64,000 nucleotides of DNA from Ovis canadensis (taxonomy: Eukaryota > Chordata > Mammalia > Artiodactyla > Bovidae). Location: positions 45,176,501 to 45,240,500 of the forward strand of contig NC_091255.1 in NCBI RefSeq assembly GCF_042477335.2. The letters are read 5' to 3'. Position 1 is the first letter of the stretch, and each line of letters starts with the position of its first letter. A program made the position numbers and the translations under genes. This document shows positions 21,801 to 31,509 of the stretch, in pieces. The notes under the pieces are model-generated. The model made no database searches. It had not been told where the DNA came from and saw nothing but the letters and a program-made list of their open reading frames with translations.

Positions 21801-24800
21801 AAGCTTTACAGAAATGGGTCCAAATCTCCAAAGACACTTTTCCTGTTCCTGGCCAGGCTAGATGACTCCAGCCTGAGACAGCTGCCCCAGCCATTGATGT
21901 CCTGGAGAAGAGACAGACTGGAAGTGACTGCATTAGTCCAAGGCTTAGAAAACAATCCACTCCTGATCCGAAAAGTTGGGATAAGCTGGGAGAGCTGAGG
22001 GGGTCTCCACTTCACCCCAGCCAGGTCCCTGCTTGTCCCTGAAGCTTCAGGGCTGCCCCTGGGGAAACTGGGAATGGAAGAGCCCGTGACCCAACCCCAG
22101 CTGCCAGCCTCCAGCCTCCAGGCAGGCAGCTTGTGTTACTCTAGGGCTCTGGTCACCTGTCTCACCCTTCCTATCTTCTTCCCTGTTCCCAGACTGTCAG
22201 AGAAAGGGCCTTCCATTCACCATCCTGTATCCCATACATGCTGAGCTCCTGTGTGCACCAGGCACTGGGGATACAAAGACATGAAGATGGTCGAATGACT
22301 GTCACCCACTATCACTTTCTCCACTAGCAAGCATCTCTCAGTCTCAGCAGAGCCAAGCAGGCCCTTCATCAGAGGCTCCAGAAAAAGCCAGGGAAGGAGA
22401 GGCCTTTGGCCAAGGTCACAAAGGTTAGAGGAGAAACTAGAACTTAAAACTATAGTCCTTGGTCCAGAACTTTTACCCCACCAGCTCAAGGATGAAAATG
22501 TCTTTGCCTGAGGGAGTGGCCTCCACCCCAGGCCACAGGCCCTGAGAGGCCCAGGTTAAACCCAGGACAATGAGGGGAGTGCCAGAGGAAGACGGAAGGG
22601 CAGCAGTCTAGAGTCAGACTGAGTCTGGATTCTGACTCTACCACTTCCTGTATGACCTTGGACAAGTCACCTAATCTCCGCAAACCTGTGTCCCCATCTG
22701 TAGATGGATATTTCACATGGTGGTTGTGAAGCATAAATGAGATTATGCCTGGAGTGTCTGAGCCTTTGAGTTAGATGACCTGGGTTCGAGTCTGGCTTCG
22801 TCTCACATCCTGACTGGTAATCACTCTGAGCCTTAGTTTCCATCTGTAAAATGGAGACCCAAGTAGTACTTTATGTGGTTTTGGTAAGGATTGAGTTAAT
22901 ATATGAAAGTGCTTAAGAATACTTTAACTTTAGCCATTTATTACTGCTGTTTATTATTATTTGCAGAATTGTATAAAATGTGAGGAGATCAATGCCAGCA
23001 CGGAGCACAGGTTATTGAGGTTGTTATTGTTCAGACTGTCTTGTTGTCAGCCTCCCCTCAACTCTAAGGAACTCTGCTTCTTCAGGAAGATGTCATCCCC
23101 AGCATCCTGCTTCAGCTCCGGGACATGAAGAAGGGGAAAGCAAGCCAGTTCTTTGGGCTAATGGGGAAGCAGGTAGGAGGTGAGTGACAAATGTGGGCGG
23201 ATGCCCAGGGAGGAAGGCTTCTTGGTGGGTTCTGTTACCCCAAACAGAGGCCCTAACTTAAAGCCCAGGACTCAGCATCCCTTACTCCAGTCTAATAGTG
23301 GTCACTCACACCATGGAATGGGACACAGTGCCCATATCAAGTGTTATCCAGTGTTCATTATGCCAGGCAACAGGTACAAACCACTCCAGCATCTGGGGAG
23401 TGCAGTGACCCTAAGGGTGGGGACAAACTTTTGCACCCTGCTGGTGCCCTTCCTTCAGTGTTGTGGAGGTCTATGGAGAGAGGTGGTAGAACTTGAGATC
23501 TGCCTCTGATGTGAGTAAAGCCAACGGCTAAGCTTTCTGTGAGCTTCTGTTTGGTTCAAGTTGAATTATTAAAATGAATCTATGTTCCCTGAGGGCACGC
23601 TCGATGTGAAATCTGTATCCTGGGAGGACAAAGAGAAAAAAAGTCTGAACAGAGAGCAGTTTTCTTATTGACAACTAAATTTTTAAAAGTGGTTTTGGTG
23701 AGGATATGAAAAAACTGGCACTTACATACACTTTAATACACTGTCCATTTGGAGGACATGTTGGCAATATCCATCAAAGCTGGCAACATGCATACCTTCT
23801 GACTCATAGGTTCGCTTCAGGAAATCCATCAAATAGAAATGCTATTGCTACAAAAGCCCTGAGGTATTTGTGCCAAGTAGCAAGAATGTGAAAATAACCT
23901 AAAAACTATCAATGGGGAGGGGGGATAATAAAAATATATATGGCCTTTTTTTTTTTGGCTGTGCTGAGTCTTGGTTTCAGCACTTGGACTAGTTGTAGCA
24001 TGGGCCTAGATAGTTACCCTGTACCATGTGGGATCTTAGTTCCCCAACCAGGGATCGACCCTGAGTCCCCTGGATTGGAAGGTGAATTCTTAACCACTGG
24101 ACCACCAGGGAAGTCTGGCACCTCCATAGCCTTTGTGGCCATTGAAATGGATGAGGCAGATCTGTGGAAAGATAAAGATTTCCAAGATATTGGCTAAGTG
24201 GAAAAAGCAAGTTATGTAACAATACATAAGATAGGAGCCTACATGTTTTAAAAAATCACTGCATACTTACACACACACACACATATGAAAACATAGGGAG
24301 AGTTCCAGAAGGATAAATATCAAACTGTCACCAGTGTTTTACATCTAGACTAAGACGTGAAGGCGAGGGAGAGCAAAAGTTAAGGGGTCTTTCACTACAC
24401 TAACCTCTACCTTACCATTTCACAGTGGGCATTTATTCAGAAACTGCTTTTGTAACTTTAAAAAATACATTTAAAAATGGAGAAAAATCTTCCTGCTACA
24501 TGCACCATAAAATAAAATAGAGAAAATTAACTTGTGACCAAACTTTGGCCTCAGTTTCTTCTACAAAATGAGTTTTGGACTGGGCCATTTCAGAGGTCTC
24601 TTTCAAATCCAGAAACCCAGGAAGCAGGAGGTAGGGGTATATGGGAAATATTTATTGAACATTGTGCTCACTTGTGATTAAATCTCATAATATCCCCTTT
24701 ATCACCAGCAGGGAAACTAAGGTTCACATAGGCTAAATACTTTCCCAAGAATGCCTGACTAGCACCAGGCAAAGACTCCATAGTACGCACACTTCCCACT

Positions 24801-26976
24801 ACCCTAAACTGCCTCCTACCCAGAGTGTACCTTGTGTGGCTGTTACACCAGGACAACAGGGGGTGACCAGAGTCCCTGAAGACCTACCAAAGGCATGGAT
24901 CCCAAAGAACCATGAGCTGTTTCACCTCACTGGGCCCCCAGGGAAGCAGTGCAACCCTCATTTCTTCTCTTTCCCGCAGGAAGACCTCCCATCCAGTCAG
25001 AGGCAACAGGCAAGTGTTGTCCACACCTTCCCCCCACATGCTCCCTGGAGAAGACTGAGTTGTCAGGGAGGTGGGGGGGATGCTCTGGCCAGGGTGCACA
25101 GGAAGGCATTGTTGAGGGTGGGGCCAGAGTGGTTTGCCTGCATGCTAGGCTTCCTGGTTGTTTCCTTGGAGAGGTGGTCTGTGTGCGCCTAGGGAGCAGC
25201 TGCAAGGATGAGGAGATGGCGATGAATCCAGCTCTGCCAAAGGTTCAAAATTACCGTGGGTCTAAAGCCTAGAGTTGAAGAAACCATCAATCCAGAAGGA
25301 CCTTAAAACTGAAAACCCCAACTCTGTCTTCATGGCCTGGGCATGGCACCTTCCTTGGCATACTGCCCTGCACTGTTCTGCTGGGTCACATGGCTGGTGT
25401 CCTCAGAGTAAAAGCCACCCCACGGGCAGGTAAAAGTCTGCCATCTCCTCTGTCCCCACAGTTTCTATTAGAGGCGCTCATGAGGTATTTGTGGAAGGAA
25501 GGGCAGAAGGGAGGGAAAATGGAAGAGAAAGAGGAAGGGATCAATGAATGAAGAACCTCAGTTCCTAGAGAAATTACTCTATTCACGAGTCCCCAGTTCT
25601 GGCCCTGTCTTTCTTGGTTCCCAAGACAGTCTTCCTCTGCTTCACTTTCTCCTTTTCTTCTCTGTCTCTGCATCACCAGGGTATCAGCGAGAACCACTGG
25701 TCCAGGGGCAAGGAGGAGCAACTACAGAAGGTAGGCGATAGCTTCTCCACCAGCACACACGGGCACATTCTGCTCCCCACTCTCAGGGCCAGCCGAAGCC
25801 ACAGAGAATGGTGGGTGGTTCTCCAGCCCCTGGAACATTCCCCTTATTCCCTGTTAGAGAGTCTTAGGTATTTTGTCTTCAACAACCTAAATAAAGGGAA
25901 TATCACTCTGGGAGGGGTTATCAGCTGACGCCTTCTGGCCTGGGCCATAACCACAAAGGTGTTCAAGGGCATGCTCAATAAATAAACAAGAAGGTAAGTG
26001 AATCAGTAGATAAGTGACTCAAAGTGAAGTCGCTCAGTCGTGTCTGGCTCTTTGCGACCCGTGGACTGTAGCCTACCAAGTTCCTCTGTCCATGGGATTC
26101 TCCAGGCAAGAATACTGGAGTGGGTTGCCATTTCCTTCTCCAGGGGATCTTCCTGACCCAGGGATCGAACCCAGGTCTCCCACATTGCAGGCAGATGCTT
26201 TAACCTCTGCACCACCAGTTCAGTGACTGGGGAGATTCAGAGCTCAAGCTAGAAAGCTCAAGAAAAGGCATGGGGTGACATAGCTGAGCAGAGACACCAA
26301 GCTCGTCTGCTTCCTTAATCCTGACTCTCCCCCAAGAGCTGCAGACCTGTGGGCTTCCCTCTCTAGCTTCCTGATAGAACACCTGCGCCTTCCAACAGAG
26401 GCTCTTGGGAATCAAGGTGGGAAAGTTCTCTATATTCCCCCGAAAGTTTTTCCCAAGTGTTTGAGCCATTTCATTCAAAGGGCCATGGAAGTCAACCCAG
26501 TGCCAACATGGAAATGCACATCCCTCCATGCAAAGTGTTGGCAGGAACCTTAGAAATGATCATTCTTCAGGGATGGAAACAATTTGCCCAAAGTCACACA
26601 GTGAGCTGTTAACAGAGCCAGGACTAAACACTGTCTCCTGCTCCCTAGTCCGGGCACTTCACGGGGCTCTCAGAGGGCCATTGGAATTTTAAGTGCGGGA
26701 TTACCACTCCCTTTCTTTCGAGAGGATTAATGAGGGTTGGCTCATCCACTCTAGAGGCATTTGTGATTGAAAAACGGAAGCTCTGCCAGATTAACCTGGA
26801 ATTTGATTGCCGTAAGTAACTACCGCCGGAGAAACCTGAATTGGGCAAATGGAGGGCCTTGAGTGGATGACCAGGGAAGGCCTCCAAGGGTGGAGGAGGC
26901 AGACAAGGCTCCCCTAACCACTGCTTATGTGCAGCACTCTTCCCAGGCAGAGGATGAGAACCATGGGTCAGAGTGA
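15778..26976 (+). CDS. TAC4: Preprotachykinin-C (tachykinin precursor 4), five coding exons
   Basis: TAC4 encodes a secreted precursor of hemokinin/endokinin peptides that act on the NK1 tachykinin receptor. Joining 15778-15894, 23086-23179, 24980-25009, 25680-25730 and 26951-26976 gives a 105-residue protein (human 113). Residues 1-19 are a hydrophobic signal peptide, MLLCVTLLLLLGLSACTVA, followed by GDKK. The tachykinin GKASQFFGLM is at 56-65 and is followed by G66 as amide donor and K67. All other introns end in consensus GT-AG; intron 3 appears to use a GC donor. Two features differ from human (human sequence recalled from memory): residue 68 is Gln rather than Arg, so the usual GKR site is GKQ, and the human endokinin C/D segment (FQGLL-GKR) is not recognisable. 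The terminal exon can be read with either of two acceptors. It is convergent with KAT7, as in human, which supports the assignment. Confidence 0.9.
16042..17003 (-). mobile_element. BovB (RTE) LINE, 3' part; right arm of an inverted repeat
   Basis: On the - strand this encodes the BovB reverse transcriptase C-terminal region, broken by frameshifts (for example at 'LGLQYHCRW*' and a 4-base deletion relative to the left arm). It lies in TAC4 intron 1, antisense to the gene. The element is interrupted at 17003 and resumes at 19348. Its first ~860 bases match 14385-15243 in inverted orientation. Confidence 0.9.
17004..17395 (-). mobile_element. L1 LINE 3' end with A-rich tail
   Basis: Antisense L1 3' UTR: 'gaagtatagttgatttgcaa', 'cagtaggaccttgttgttta' and 'acatataagtgatatcatat' are diagnostic. 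On the - strand it ends in an AATAAA (complement at 17030-17035) and an A-rich tail that abuts the BovB break. The L1 match stops near 17395. Confidence 0.75.
17396..18031. other. Non-L1 sequence inside the insertion, with a MIR
   Basis: Apparently single-copy DNA with a MIR from about 17930 ('cccatttcctcatctgtaaa', 'taatacctacttaattgggt'). The MIR is cut at 18031 by the composite BovB element and resumes at 19144 ('acattagataaaacatgtag'). Confidence 0.55.
18032..18900 (-). mobile_element. BovB LINE 3' fragment with a long intact reverse transcriptase frame
   Basis: The - strand has an uninterrupted 262-codon frame (18102-18890). It encodes the end of BovB reverse transcriptase: the YADDT catalytic motif, YGCESWTVKKAE, ELWCWRRLL and the C-terminal LDGITDSMD segment. 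The + strand left end is the complement of the BovB (ACTGA)n tail ('cagttcagttcagttcat'). The element is 5'-truncated and so not autonomous. It has few disabling changes, which suggests a relatively recent insertion. It lies in TAC4 intron 1, antisense to the gene. Confidence 0.92.
18901..19129 (-). repeat. GC-rich VNTR joined to the BovB 5' end
   Basis: About six units of 37-40 bp, each starting GAGGTC or GAGGCC with a GGGAGGAG motif. Boundaries fall near 18901, 18975, 19012, 19052 and 19092, and the first block is a fused double unit. It is CpG-rich. It lies inside the same target-site duplication as the BovB fragment and so arrived with it. Confidence 0.8.
19205..19347 (-). mobile_element. 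Bov-A2 SINE fragment
   Basis: 'gaccccatagacggcagccc', 'caccaggctccgccatccct' and 'ggcaagaacactggagtggg' identify it. It abuts the right copy of the 15-bp direct repeat. Confidence 0.8.
19348..20466 (-). mobile_element. BovB LINE, continuation of the 16042-17003 element
   Basis: The - strand carries the middle of BovB reverse transcriptase in broken frames, including remnants of the 'RPI(T)LISHASKIMLKIL' segment near 19579-19776. A poly(T) tract (about 20280-20298) interrupts it. It ends near 20466 where the match fades. Confidence 0.85.
20490..20695 (+). mobile_element. MIR SINE in TAC4 intron 1
   Basis: 'aacccatttaatcctcatat', 'agatagggaaactgaagcat' and 'ttacacagtgccaaaagcac' are MIR features. 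Confidence 0.65.
20696..22600. other. TAC4 intron 1, unique sequence
   Basis: Mostly single-copy intronic DNA with a G-rich tract near 21270-21296. No further exon is supported by splice sites and similarity. Confidence 0.45.
22601..22965 (+). mobile_element. Two adjacent MIR SINEs
   Basis: Two copies in the same orientation: 'cctgtatgaccttggacaag' in the first, and 'atgacctgggttcgagtctg' plus 'tccatctgtaaaatggagac' in the second (from about 22750). Confidence 0.65.
23086..23179 (+). CDS. TAC4: TAC4 coding exon 2 (tachykinin exon, residues 40-70 plus 1 nt)
   Basis: Acceptor 'cttcttcag|gaagatg'. Encodes EDVIPSILLQLRDMKK then GKASQFFGLMGK, ending GKQVG. The SP-like core FFGLM is followed by Gly for amidation. 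Of two candidate donors, 'gtaggag|gtgagt' (phase 1) is chosen because it joins in frame to exon 3 and preserves the family's VGGRP segment. Confidence 0.93.
23620..23940. mobile_element. Old L1-like remnant in TAC4 intron 2
   Basis: 'ctgtccatttggaggacatg' and 'gcataccttctgactcatag' weakly resemble the L1 region found near old L1 3' ends. Highly diverged. Confidence 0.3.
23945..24116 (-). mobile_element. CHR-type SINE in TAC4 intron 2
   Basis: 'accatgtgggatcttagttc', 'ccaaccagggatcgaccctg' and 'aaccactggaccaccaggga' are the complement of the ruminant CHR SINE. Confidence 0.85.
24980..25009 (+). CDS. TAC4: TAC4 coding exon 3 (30-nt microexon)
   Basis: Acceptor 'ttcccgcag|gaagac'. Encodes (G)RPPIQSEAT, matching the family's GGRP-IQ segment. 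The downstream boundary is ACAG|GCAAGT, the standard form of the rare GC-AG donor. No GT donor fits nearby while keeping the frame to exon 4. Confidence 0.75.
25680..25730 (+). CDS. TAC4: TAC4 coding exon 4
   Basis: A pyrimidine-rich acceptor 'ctctgcatcaccag' is followed by 51 nt encoding GYQREPLVQGQGGATTE plus one base, with donor 'gaag|gtaggc'. It aligns with the human AYQLEHTFQGLL-type segment, but the FQGLL-GKR amidation and cleavage signature is absent. Confidence 0.8.
26020..26222 (-). mobile_element. Bov-A2-type SINE in TAC4 intron 4
   Basis: A complete-looking copy. The + strand reads 'gaagtcgctcagtcgtgtct', 'ggcaagaatactggagtggg', 'gatcgaacccaggtctccca' and 'cctctgcaccaccag'. Confidence 0.85.
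26951..26976 (+). CDS. TAC4: TAC4 terminal coding exon 5
   Basis: With the acceptor 'cccaggcag|aggatg', the frame from exon 4 continues as E-DENHGSE and a TGA stop at 26974-26976, matching the human ending EDEAQGSE. The upstream acceptor four bases earlier (cccag|gcagag) would instead end the protein as GRG-stop at 26957. Confidence 0.65.
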
Positions 26977-27315
26977 GAGCCCCCACCCCACGCCTCCCAG
27001 AGGACGAAACCCCTCTCCTTACCTGGACGTGGCAGCCAACCAGCCGACCAAGCCAGCCCTCTGCTCCATGTCTTCTGTGCTCATCATGCGTTCCTCCCAC
27101 CACGCTGAACTCACTGGGCTCCTCCCAGGACTCTCGTTCTCAAGCAGCAGTCGTGCGTAAATGCACTGTCACCTCTGTAAGCTAGCTAATGACCCCACAC
27201 ACTCTTGGACGTCACTGCGTAGCAGGATGAGTCCCACTGAGCCCTTCCTACCCCGGTTTCCCCAAATCCTGTGCCCATAACACAGCAAAGGTTCAATAAA
27301 CCAATGAAGAGCAGA
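26977..27315 (+). terminator. TAC4: TAC4 3' UTR and poly(A) signal
   Basis: AATAAA at 27295-27300 ('ggttcaataaaccaatg') about 320 nt after the stop codon is the first canonical signal. It would place cleavage near 27315. Confidence 0.7.
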
Positions 27316-27955
27316 TGATTTCTTCTCTGGTGCAGGGCAGCAGACAGGGATGGCCTGGGCTCAACATCCAGCCCAAGGGCCTGGCATGTCAGCAGCCAGG
27401 AAACCTCTTCCAGAATTGTAAAGGGAAATACTAAATAGCCCTGGTCCCCACCTGAGGTGGGAAAGCAGGCTTGGGACACAGGTAGCCCTTGCCCACCCAC
27501 CATCACAACCTCAAGGACCCAAATCCATGTGTCCTTGGACTTGGAGAATCGGGGCCCAGGTCCTTCATCAATTCTTGTGTATGAGGTGGCCCCTCAACTG
27601 ACCACTCTGTTTTGGGGTCAGAGGCAGCTAGTCATTTGAAGAGCTGTAGAGTAAGGAAAAAGGCCACACCTCAGGGAGGTGACGGGACCACTGTCCTGGC
27701 CCAGCTGTGGTCCTGGGAGGTGGCTCACTGTGACAGCTCAACATGAAGGAGAGAGGACTGAAGATCTCATTCCCATGTTTGAAGCTGGAGACATCCAAGC
27801 TTTGGCTGAAGCCACTGACCATTCAGTAAGTTCCCTCCTTGGGCTGGCATTTTGCTGGGCCCTCAGGTGGGACTGGGAGCAGGGAGGGAGACTGGAATTT
27901 GTCCTTGAAGAACTATGGACCACAGAGGGCAGAGGCAATGTACTCGCTCAAGGCA
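27316..27955. other. Intergenic DNA between TAC4 and KAT7 3' ends
   Basis: Single-copy-looking sequence with no recognised gene. Confidence 0.5.
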
Positions 27956-29000
27956 ACCCCTGCCCTCCAACAACTCTTTTCACACCCACCACGTTCCCTC
28001 AAGCTGGTGTCTGCACATGCCATTCTCCTCCCATGCTGGTGAATTCTTACTCAGAGGTCCCAACCTGGCAACTACTTAATCACTCCCTCCACCGAGTTCC
28101 CGCAGCACTTTGCACATTCTTCCACTACAGAACTCATATCTGATATAAAATTTAATAGTTTATCTCAACAACAGGGTTTGTCAAGTACACAGACCGCTTC
28201 TTAATTGTCTTTACCCCAGTGCCAACAATAGAGCTCAGAGGTCCCTGGAGAGGGTTTTCACGAAGGACTCACATAGAATGCATGGTCCTCAAATGCTCAG
28301 CTCTTGACCTGCAGCCGCATGACTAACTGCTCGTTGGCTCAGGTCTACAGACGGCACTGCCGCACACCCTGCTGTGGGCTAGAAACCTGGGAGTGACTCC
28401 CCATCCCTCACTGCCCCCTCTAAACACCTCCCCCCTAGTTGGTCATTCTTCCAAATATACCTAAACTCATCCTGCCGCTCTCACTACACTTACTCACAGG
28501 AGGTACTATCTTCCCTGGCCTCGGGGGCAGCAGCCTCCTGAACGGGCATCCATGCTTCCCACCCTACTGCTCTCCATCCAGAGCAGGACTTTTTAACGTG
28601 GTGGGCCTGTCCATCCCCTACTGGCCACAGTTCAGTTCCCTACGTCAACCTGAAATTCTTGTTGGGGCCTTTAAGGCCCTGTGCTCCCTGATTTCTCACC
28701 CCCCACCCCCGCCTCAGCCACTACCAGACACTCTCTCAGACCCTCTGGCACACCAGAGGCTCACCAGCTTTTGTGATCTGTGCTCAGGCTCTCCCTCTCA
28801 GAATGCTGCCCACGCCCCATTTGGCTAACCCAATCATCTGTCAGGTCCCATGATAAAGCAAGCTCCCTTCTCAGTCAGGGCTTCCTGGATAACCAAGCTC
28901 AGCTAGTTCTCTCCAGTTATGTTTACCCAACACCTGTCCTTTGTCCTTCAGGGCACTGATCACAATTAGGAATTTAATGCTGATCTTCTCCAGGAGACCA
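27956..29000. mobile_element. L2 LINE remnants
   Basis: Two stretches (about 27956-28285 and 28400-29000) have the L2 3' wording: 'cagcactttgcacattcttc', 'gtgccaacaatagagctcag', 'gtcaggtcccatgataaagc' and 'ggcactgatcacaattagga'. No reverse transcriptase frame survives. Confidence 0.5.
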
Positions 29001-29907
29001 AGTTCTACATCTTTTGTGTACAAATGACTGACTGAATATATTAGGCACACTAAAAGACAAGTCACCTCCACAAGTATTATCCTCAATCTGCACCGGAAAT
29101 CCCAGAGCCAGGATTTGAGGGAAGGTCCTTCACTCCAAGCACATTTGACCCCTACAATGACTTGGTCTCTGCCACAATTACAGACATGTCTTAGGCAGAA
29201 AAATAAGTCTTCACAAGGAATTCCTTTTTAGTTGGGCCATTTCAGTAAGCACCAAAGAAACATCTAAATGTCTGCCCCCATAGCATACTGGTCTCCAGAG
29301 AATCCTTCCAGACCATTTTAGGAAACGTTACATTCTGTCTCCTTCTTGGAAAATCCCAAGAGGTTCTGAGATGCCCTGAACTCAAGAAACATATCAATAT
29401 GCAACTTCAACAACTGTTTTCCAAGTTTGACCACAGGACCCATGTTACCTGTAATACTTCACTTAGGGGAATGCTGACATGGAGGCTTCCCAAATGAAAA
29501 CAGGAAGAGACTAACCCAGCTGTATGTGGAGGCTGTGTTGGGGAATGATGAAAACTACCCAGGTGGAGTCCACTTATGGAAACTTGAAAGCCAAGATAAA
29601 CGGGAACTTAATCCCAAAATGGGAGGAACTGGAGACCTATTTCTAATAGGATATTCACCCTTCCTGATCCACTTCTCTAAGGTGGTGACTATGAATTCTA
29701 AGGCTAGGCAAGGACCTGAGAGGCAATTTGACTGGAAGCTGAGATATCAAATAGGGTCAAACTGGGTCTGTGGGTGCCACTGCATGAATAGTGCTCCCCT
29801 GGAGTTACACAAGGTGGAGGTCCTCCTCTGGGCACATCTGGTTTCCAATAACAGGCAATCATTTACCAAAATAAAACTACAAGGACCAACTGTGCAGGCA
29901 GGCAGGT

Positions 29908-30080
29908 GAGGTTCCTGCCTTTTCACTGGAGCTTTCTCAAACCAGTTTATTAACCCAAGTCCAGAAATGACTTCAAAGTCTGTCTCCTAAACTGTATACA
30001 AATGTGTGCATATCTGCATTTATGTACACTTTTCTTTTAAAAAACCCAATGCTTTTATTAGATTCTCAAAAGGTCAGAAG
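29908..30080. repeat. Local duplicated segment, copy A
   Basis: Matches 31366-31509 in the same orientation, at roughly 85% by eye. Shared landmarks include 'ctggagctttctcaaacc', 'tctcctaaactgtatacaaa' (or near), and 'cttttattagattctcaaaa'. Copy A holds about 33 extra bases. Confidence 0.65.
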
Positions 30081-30183
30081 GAAAGGTCCTTTACTCTCAA
30101 GTCCTTTTTTCACTTACACACTGCTATGTATCTGTATGTATATCTAACCATCCTAAAATAGTCAATGGTTTAAAATACTTCTA

Positions 30184-30298
30184 GGGACTTCCTTGGCAGT
30201 CCAATTGTTAAGACTGTGCACATCTACTGTAGGGGTCATGAGTTTGATCCCTAGTCAGGGAACTAAGATCCCACATGCCACTCAGCGTGGCCAAAAAT
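30184..30298 (+). mobile_element. CHR-type SINE
   Basis: 'gggacttccttggcagtcca', 'gagtttgatccctagtcagg' and 'gaactaagatcccacatgcc' identify it. Confidence 0.85.
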
Positions 30299-31365
30299 AT
30301 AAAACAGTACTTCTCATGATTCTCTAGGCTGGCAACCCTCAGCTGGATGATTCTGTAGTTTCAGGAGGTCACCAGGGTACAGGGTCTGAGTACAGGGCCT
30401 GGATTTTTGACACTTAAACTTCTGGTCTGAAAATGTCAGGTTTCTAACAGCAAAAGTAGAAACAGCTAAACTATCACTTCTGGCACCTTGATTAGTGAGA
30501 AGTCCAGCCCACACCCTGAAGGAAAATTAGCTCTTACTGGAAGGAACAGCACTCATATACAGAGATGGGATTGTTGGTGACCATTTCTGGAGGTGATCTA
30601 CCACACCTTTTTTTTTGAGATAAGGGTATAGATTTCAGAAAACTTTGCGTATGATTGAATAAAACACGAGTGGTTTCCAAAACATGTACCGAGTTAAGAA
30701 ACACTGGTTTTGTGAATGGAAATGACTTGTCCAGGGTAAAGATGTTCTCACACAGAACATTCAGGGGGAGCAGTGGAGCCAAAGCTGTACAACACCACAG
30801 GTTATTTTCTCCACTCGAGCACAAATCAACAGACCCCAAACCCCAGAACGGCGGTAGCATCTATAGGTTCACATAAGACAGAAGAGACAAACTGATCTTT
30901 CAGCACAAGGGACATTTTTCACCACTGGGCAGTCCTTTTTTACCCCCTTCTTAGTGACATTCATTGGCATTTTGTTGAAGATACCACAAAGGAAGTGGGC
31001 AATTAAACTGCCCTCATCAGCAGGAGACAGCCTGGGAGATGCAGTCATACAAGTTTGTAGCAGAAAGTGCTGGAGTAAAACCAGTGGTCCAATTCTATAA
31101 CTCCATAATCCCAATGAATAGCAAAAAGTAGTTTTTAGAACTCCTAACATACATTATATTTAGCAAAGTTTCACCCTATTCTCTGAATATGCAAAACTCT
31201 ATACAGCACTGTGTATACAAGTGCATCTGTGAAACCATGGGCAGGCAGTATGTTAACCTTCAGTAAGGAGTTCCCTTTGGTCGTCGCTGGACCTCACTTA
31301 ATGGGACCTGTCACCTGGGCCTGCACAAACCATGCACAAGCCGAGGGCTGAGTGAAGGCTGGCCG
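30299..31365. other. Intergenic sequence
   Basis: No gene recognised; the sequence appears single-copy. Confidence 0.45.
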
Positions 31366-31509
31366 GGGGGGCTCCTGTCTACCTTTCCGCTGGAGCTTTC
31401 TCAAACCCTCAATCTCCTGAACTGTAGATAAATGTGCGCATATTTGCACTTCTGTACATTTTCTTTTAAAAGACCCAATACTTTTATTAGATTTTCAAAA
31501 GGTCAGAAG
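31366..31509. repeat. Local duplicated segment, copy B
   Basis: Direct partner of 29908-30080. The complement of both copies contains AATAAA (31483-31488 here, 30054-30059 in copy A), which could mimic KAT7-strand poly(A) signals. Confidence 0.65.
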
